DNA from: Lachnospiraceae bacterium
GTDB taxonomy: Bacteria; Bacillota; Clostridia; Lachnospirales; Lachnospiraceae
DNA: 9,077 nt
NCBI GenBank assembly: GCA_021202575.1
Contig: JAJQCU010000182.1
Location: 1 to 9,077, forward strand
Reading direction: 5' to 3'
This document shows, one piece after another, positions 6,070-9,077 of this stretch (its first letter is position 1; each line of letters begins with the position of its first letter). Below the pieces are notes generated by a model. That model was not told where the DNA came from and made no database searches. It worked only from the letters and a program-made list of their open reading frames with translations. The position numbers and the translations under genes are program-made.

Positions 6070-7632
6070 TTATAATGGAATGTTGCCGTGCTTTTTCCAG
6101 ACACGGTCATTTTTCTGTTTGTTTGCCAGCTGCTTTAATGCACGGATCAAAATCGGCCGCGTATCCCTGGGATCAATAATGTCCTCCAGCCACTGCACAT
6201 TTCCCGCGTGATACGGGAACTTGCCAAAGGTCGACTTATATTCCTCCACCCTTTTTGCCCTGACCTCGTCCGGATTTTCAGCGGCAGCAATCTCCTTTCG
6301 GTAAATAATGGACACCGCGCCTTCCGCTCCCATCAGCCCAAGCTCCGCTGTAGGCCATGCGATCAGCAGGTCCGAACCCAGCGGCTCAGAGCACATGGCG
6401 GAGCTTCCGCCGCCGTAAGCCTTTCGGATATACAGGGTAATCATGGGAACCGTCGCCTCTGAGATCGCGTAAAGCACCTTCGCCCCATGCCGCAGGATAC
6501 CGCCGTGCTCCTGTTCCACACCGGGCAGGTATGCGGGAGTGTCCACCATAAAGATCAGTGGAATATTAAAAGAATCGCAGAAGCGGATGAACCTTGCCTC
6601 CTTATCGCTGGCGTTGATATCGATCGCCCCGGCCATGGCCTGCGGATTATTGGCCACAATTCCCACCGTGGAGCCGTTCATCCTGCAAAATCCGGTGATC
6701 ATATTCGGCGCATAATCCGGCTTCATTTCGTAAAAATATCCGTTATCTACAATGTGGGCAATGATTTCTCTCATACTGTAGGGCTTATTGGCTCCGTCCG
6801 GCACGATATCCAGAAGCTCCTCGTCCCTGCGTTCCAGATCGTCCGTACACTCATAGACCGGCGGCTTCTCCAGATTGCTGGAGGGCAGAAAGCTCAGAAG
6901 TTCTCTCACCTGGAGCAGACAGTCCTCATCGTTCTCCGCCACCATATCGCAGCAGCCGCTTACCGTGGCGTGTAACATAGCTCCTCCCAGCTCCTGGTCC
7001 GTAGTATCCACAAACTGCGCGGACTTGATCAGCGAGGGGGAGGCCACATACATATAGCTGGTATCCTTCACCATATACACAAAGTCTGTCAGTGCCGGGG
7101 AATAGGCCGCTCCGGCGGCGCAGGGTCCCATCATCAGAGTAATCTGAGGAATCACGCCCGATGCCTGTGTGTGTTGATAGAACATTGCCGGATACCCGTC
7201 GAACATATTCCTGGTAACCGCGTCCTGAATACGCACACCGCCCGAATCCACCAGGCCGATACATGGAACTCTCTCTTCCAGCGCCCGCCGCATGATCTTC
7301 GTGATCTTTTTGCCCGCAGTACTTCCCATGGTGCCTCCCAGCACCGTAAAATCCTGCGCATAGACATAGACCGGACGGCCGTTTACATTGCCGTATCCCG
7401 TGACAACTCCGTCGCCGGGAAGTTCCCTTTCATCAATATCAAAACCGGTCATCCTGGGCTTTGCCCACAGATCCAGTTCCATGAAGCTTCCCGGATCCAG
7501 CAGGATATCAATTCTCTCCCTCGCGGTCAGCTTGCCTCTCGAATGCTGCTTCTCCACAGCCTTCCCGCCGCCGCCCTGCAGAAGGCGCGACCTGCGCTCG
7601 TTGAGCTCATCCAGCTTCTCACGCATTCCCAT
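6070..7632 (-). CDS. Acyl-CoA carboxyltransferase subunit (PccB/MmdA type)
   Basis: A 520-residue protein of the biotin-dependent carboxyltransferase family, full length for a propionyl-CoA carboxylase beta or methylmalonyl-CoA decarboxylase alpha subunit. Such subunits move a carboxyl group between biotin and an acyl-CoA. The N-terminal domain has GKLTARERIDILLDPGSF (33-50), VLGGTMGS (97-104), VDSGGVRIQ (128-136) and GPCAAGAAYSPALTDF (169-184). The C-terminal domain has AGAIDI, DTPAYLPGVEQEHGG (364-378), RKAYGGGSSAM (403-413) and WPTAELGLMGAEGAV (426-440). Both oxyanion-type glycine loops are present. No biotin carrier, biotin carboxylase or membrane decarboxylase subunit lies in the window, so carboxylation and decarboxylation cannot be told apart. 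The ATG at 7632 has AAGGAG upstream; a second ATG two codons later is less well placed. It is the first gene of the operon. Confidence 0.94.
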   Translation of the reverse strand: MGMREKLDELNERRSRLLQGGGGKAVEKQHSRGKLTARERIDILLDPGSFMELDLWAKPRMTGFDIDERELPGDGVVTGYGNVNGRPVYVYAQDFTVLGGTMGSTAGKKITKIMRRALEERVPCIGLVDSGGVRIQDAVTRNMFDGYPAMFYQHTQASGVIPQITLMMGPCAAGAAYSPALTDFVYMVKDTSYMYVASPSLIKSAQFVDTTDQELGGAMLHATVSGCCDMVAENDEDCLLQVRELLSFLPSSNLEKPPVYECTDDLERRDEELLDIVPDGANKPYSMREIIAHIVDNGYFYEMKPDYAPNMITGFCRMNGSTVGIVANNPQAMAGAIDINASDKEARFIRFCDSFNIPLIFMVDTPAYLPGVEQEHGGILRHGAKVLYAISEATVPMITLYIRKAYGGGSSAMCSEPLGSDLLIAWPTAELGLMGAEGAVSIIYRKEIAAAENPDEVRAKRVEEYKSTFGKFPYHAGNVQWLEDIIDPRDTRPILIRALKQLANKQKNDRVWKKHGNIPL

Positions 7633-7658
7633 AAGTTTTCTCCTTTCTCAAATTCACG

Positions 7659-7676
7659 GTAACTCTTTATGGTTAC
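7659..7676. promoter_or_regulatory. Small dyad in the operon leader
   Basis: A perfect 5-bp inverted repeat, GTAAC and GTTAC, with an 8-base spacer lies in the predicted 5' leader or around the transcription start of the operon. It could be a weak second regulator contact or a small hairpin. It is short enough to be chance. Confidence 0.25.
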
Positions 7677-7682
7677 TCATTC

Positions 7683-7764
7683 TTTATATGTACAATCCTA
7701 CCCCTGCGCTCTTGACAATGGAATGAGATTTATGCTAACCTTTTGTCAACCAAAAGTTCACGTT
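7683..7764 (-). promoter_or_regulatory. Candidate operon promoter with LysR binding site
   Basis: The 163-base divergent region between the regulator and the carboxyltransferase gene contains, on the minus strand, TACATA (7687-7692) overlapping TATAAA (7683-7688), a good -10. No recognisable -35 lies 16-18 bases upstream, which fits a promoter that needs an activator. Further upstream, 7744-7764 is a box with partial dyad symmetry (CTTTTG and CAAAAG flanking five bases across 7740-7756). Its near copy occurs at 66-86 with the same distance to a TACATA. Known LysR-type regulators bind such upstream sites of the operon they face and activate it on binding a pathway metabolite. The exact transcription start is inferred. 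Confidence 0.55.
7712..7741 (+). promoter_or_regulatory. Candidate lysR promoter overlapping the operator
   Basis: On the plus strand TTGACA (7712-7717) matches the -35 consensus. TAACCT (7736-7741), 18 bases later, is a weak -10. Its downstream edge adjoins the proposed regulator box at 7744-7764, so binding there would be expected to repress the regulator's own gene. This is the usual LysR autoregulation arrangement, but the -10 match is poor. Confidence 0.45.
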
Positions 7765-7795
7765 TTACCGATAGCTCAGGAAGAAAGGCATACCA

Positions 7796-8671
7796 ATGAA
7801 CGACAGACAGCTGAATTCCTTGTTGAAGGCTGTAGAATGCGGGAGCTTCAGCAAGGCTGAGGAGGAATTATTTCTCTCAAAACAGGCATTAAAAAAACAG
7901 ATCGACACCCTGGAGGACGAGGTGGGCTTCCCCCTGGTATCCCGCAACCGTCAGGGCATTACCCTGACCCCGGCAGGAGAGGTATTCTGCAAGGAAGCCC
8001 GGCGGATTCTGGCAGAATTAAACGCGGTCATCCAGCGCTGCAAGGGAATCGCGTTTCATGAAGAGACGATCCGGATAGAGAATCCTTATCATCCCCGCCT
8101 GATGCTGGAAGCCGCCTTTGATGAGTTTTTCAGGCGGTTTCCCACCATCAACCAGCACATTATTCTCCAGAACAGCAATTATCTGGTGGACGATATTCTG
8201 AACAACCGGGCAGATGTGGCGGAGTGCACCTATCATTCCCGGTTTGAGACAGATGGTATCGTCTGCACCAAGCTGTTCCCCTCCCCTTACAAATGCCTTA
8301 TGACCTCCTCCAACCCTCTTGCGCGGAGAGAGCTTCTTTCGCTGGAGGATTTAAGAGGGCAGAAGGTATATATGATTCCGGGCAATAAGACTCTGATTTC
8401 AGAAATCAATGAAAATTTCTCGGATATCGAGATTCATACGGATGCCAGGAATGACACACAGGAAATCCAGAATATCTGCTATAACAGGGGGATTTTTATT
8501 TCCCGCGCCTATTACATTGATTTCATGCATCCACTGGTTTCTGTCCCCTTAAAGACAGAGAGCGTCCCCTACGCCGCCATCCTGCACAGGGAAAATCCGT
8601 CTCAGGTTGTAAAGGAATTTCTGAGAGTGATTCAGGAAACCTATCCCGGTGTTGAAAACACTCTGCAATAA
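7796..8671 (+). CDS. LysR-type transcriptional regulator
   Basis: A 291-residue DNA-binding regulator, normal length for the family. The N-terminal winged helix-turn-helix spans about residues 2-60: LLKAVECGSFSKAEEELFLSKQALKKQIDTLEDEVGFPLVSR, then the wing GITLTPAG. A linker helix follows (about 61-85). The C-terminal effector domain starts near residue 92 and includes FFRRFPTINQHIILQ, NNRADVAE and the EDLRGQKVYMIPG segment. The ATG at 7796 follows AGAAAGG. It is divergent from the catabolic operon, so it most likely senses a substrate or CoA intermediate of that pathway and controls it, repressing itself. The effector is unknown. The recognition helix is slightly unusual (SKQALKKQ rather than the common SQPALSRQ). 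Confidence 0.93.
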   Translation: MNDRQLNSLLKAVECGSFSKAEEELFLSKQALKKQIDTLEDEVGFPLVSRNRQGITLTPAGEVFCKEARRILAELNAVIQRCKGIAFHEETIRIENPYHPRLMLEAAFDEFFRRFPTINQHIILQNSNYLVDDILNNRADVAECTYHSRFETDGIVCTKLFPSPYKCLMTSSNPLARRELLSLEDLRGQKVYMIPGNKTLISEINENFSDIEIHTDARNDTQEIQNICYNRGIFISRAYYIDFMHPLVSVPLKTESVPYAAILHRENPSQVVKEFLRVIQETYPGVENTLQ

Positions 8672-8720
8672 AGAACCGACGCAGGATCCCGGCGCTGTTT
8701 CCGCTGCCCGCGCTGCCCGG

Positions 8721-9077
8721 TTACTGCGCAATCTGATCTACAAGGCTCTTTCTTTTCTCCCACACTCCGGAGAAAAAGTAGATCAGGCCCGGGATCGCCG
8801 CTCCACAGGGAGCCAGGCCATAGCCCAGCACATAACCGGCAAACCCCATTCCCAGCATATTTCCGAACAGGACGCTTAAGCCAATGCGGAAGATTACGCC
8901 GTCAATAATGCTGAATACCATACTGAGGCGGGCATTTCCAATTCCCTGTACAAAGGCGTTTGTCCCGCGCAGGAAGGCCGCCGGTATAAAGGTCCAGATA
9001 ATGTTGCTGATAAACACCGGCGCCAGCGCGTATACCTCCTCATCCGTCGTAAACAGCCGAAACGCCTCCTGTCCCTC
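8721..9077 (-). CDS. MATE-family transporter, C-terminal part
   Basis: The last 118 residues of a gene that runs off the right edge with an open frame to base 9077 (it begins EGQEAFRLFTTDEEVYALAP in the window). The motif-like LFTTDEEVYALAP followed by hydrophobic helices, and PAAFLRGTNAFVQGIGNARLS, is typical of the second half of MATE multidrug and toxin extrusion proteins. These are Na+ or H+ antiporters in the cytoplasmic membrane with twelve helices. About three to four helices are seen here, ending with a cytoplasmic tail EKRKSLVDQIAQ. Substrate is unknown and there is no sign that it belongs to the catabolic pathway. It converges on lysR with only 49 bases between the stops, and no clear terminator is visible there. 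Confidence 0.82.
   Translation of the reverse strand, partial: EGQEAFRLFTTDEEVYALAPVFISNIIWTFIPAAFLRGTNAFVQGIGNARLSMVFSIIDGVIFRIGLSVLFGNMLGMGFAGYVLGYGLAPCGAAIPGLIYFFSGVWEKRKSLVDQIAQ

Noticed and set aside
163..7632. Benzylsuccinate (bbs) or standard butyrate operon
   Set aside because: The paired transferases recall BbsEF, but the thiolase is acetyl-CoA acetyltransferase-like and no acyl-CoA dehydrogenase or ETF is present in the window. A carboxyltransferase is not part of either standard operon.
8672..8720. Terminator between the convergent lysR and MATE genes
   Set aside because: The gap has a tandem 9-base repeat (CGCTGCCCG at 8702-8710 and 8711-8719) and a possible CGCAG/CTGCG pair, but no strong stem with a T-run on either strand.

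Overview
This 9,077-base window is a compact bacterial chromosome segment, most likely from an anaerobic, moderately GC-rich member of the Clostridia. A Lachnospiraceae-like organism fits, but that is inference. The basis is strong AGGAGG-type ribosome binding sites, short intergenic gaps, GTG as well as ATG starts, and the clostridial flavour of the Hbd, thiolase and carboxyltransferase proteins. No RNA genes, CRISPR arrays, phage genes or insertion sequences were seen.

Layout. From about 7632 down to 163, seven genes lie on the minus strand in one apparent operon. In transcription order they are: a biotin-dependent acyl-CoA carboxyltransferase subunit (propionyl-CoA carboxylase beta / methylmalonyl-CoA decarboxylase alpha type), two adjacent class III (CaiB/BaiF) CoA transferases, an acetyl-CoA acetyltransferase-type thiolase, a 3-hydroxyacyl-CoA dehydrogenase, a 99-residue membrane protein resembling a single PQ-loop/SemiSWEET unit, and an enoyl-CoA hydratase. 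A LysR-type regulator is divergently transcribed on the plus strand (7796-8671). Convergent with it is the C-terminal end of a MATE-family transporter, which enters from the right edge (8721-9077, minus).

How the genes may work together. The CoA transferases would activate an organic acid by moving CoA from a donor thioester. The carboxyltransferase would add or remove a carboxyl group. The hydratase, dehydrogenase and thiolase form the crotonyl-CoA / 3-hydroxybutyryl-CoA / acetoacetyl-CoA / acetyl-CoA segment. A simple reading is catabolism of a short dicarboxylic or branched acid to acetyl-CoA. The substrate cannot be read from the sequence. An acyl-CoA dehydrogenase, ETF, biotin carrier and membrane decarboxylase or biotin carboxylase subunits are all absent from the window.

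Most interesting points. (1) The second CoA transferase (4844-6052) has Gln177 where its neighbour has the catalytic-type Asp174, so the pair may be a heteromer with one active subunit, as in two-subunit class III transferases such as BbsEF. (2) A 21-bp site in the lysR-operon intergenic region (7744-7764) recurs with 18/21 identity at the left edge (66-86). In both places a TACATA element lies about 51-52 nt downstream. This suggests a second promoter of the same regulon just beyond the left edge. (3) A small PQ-loop-like membrane protein sits between two beta-oxidation genes.
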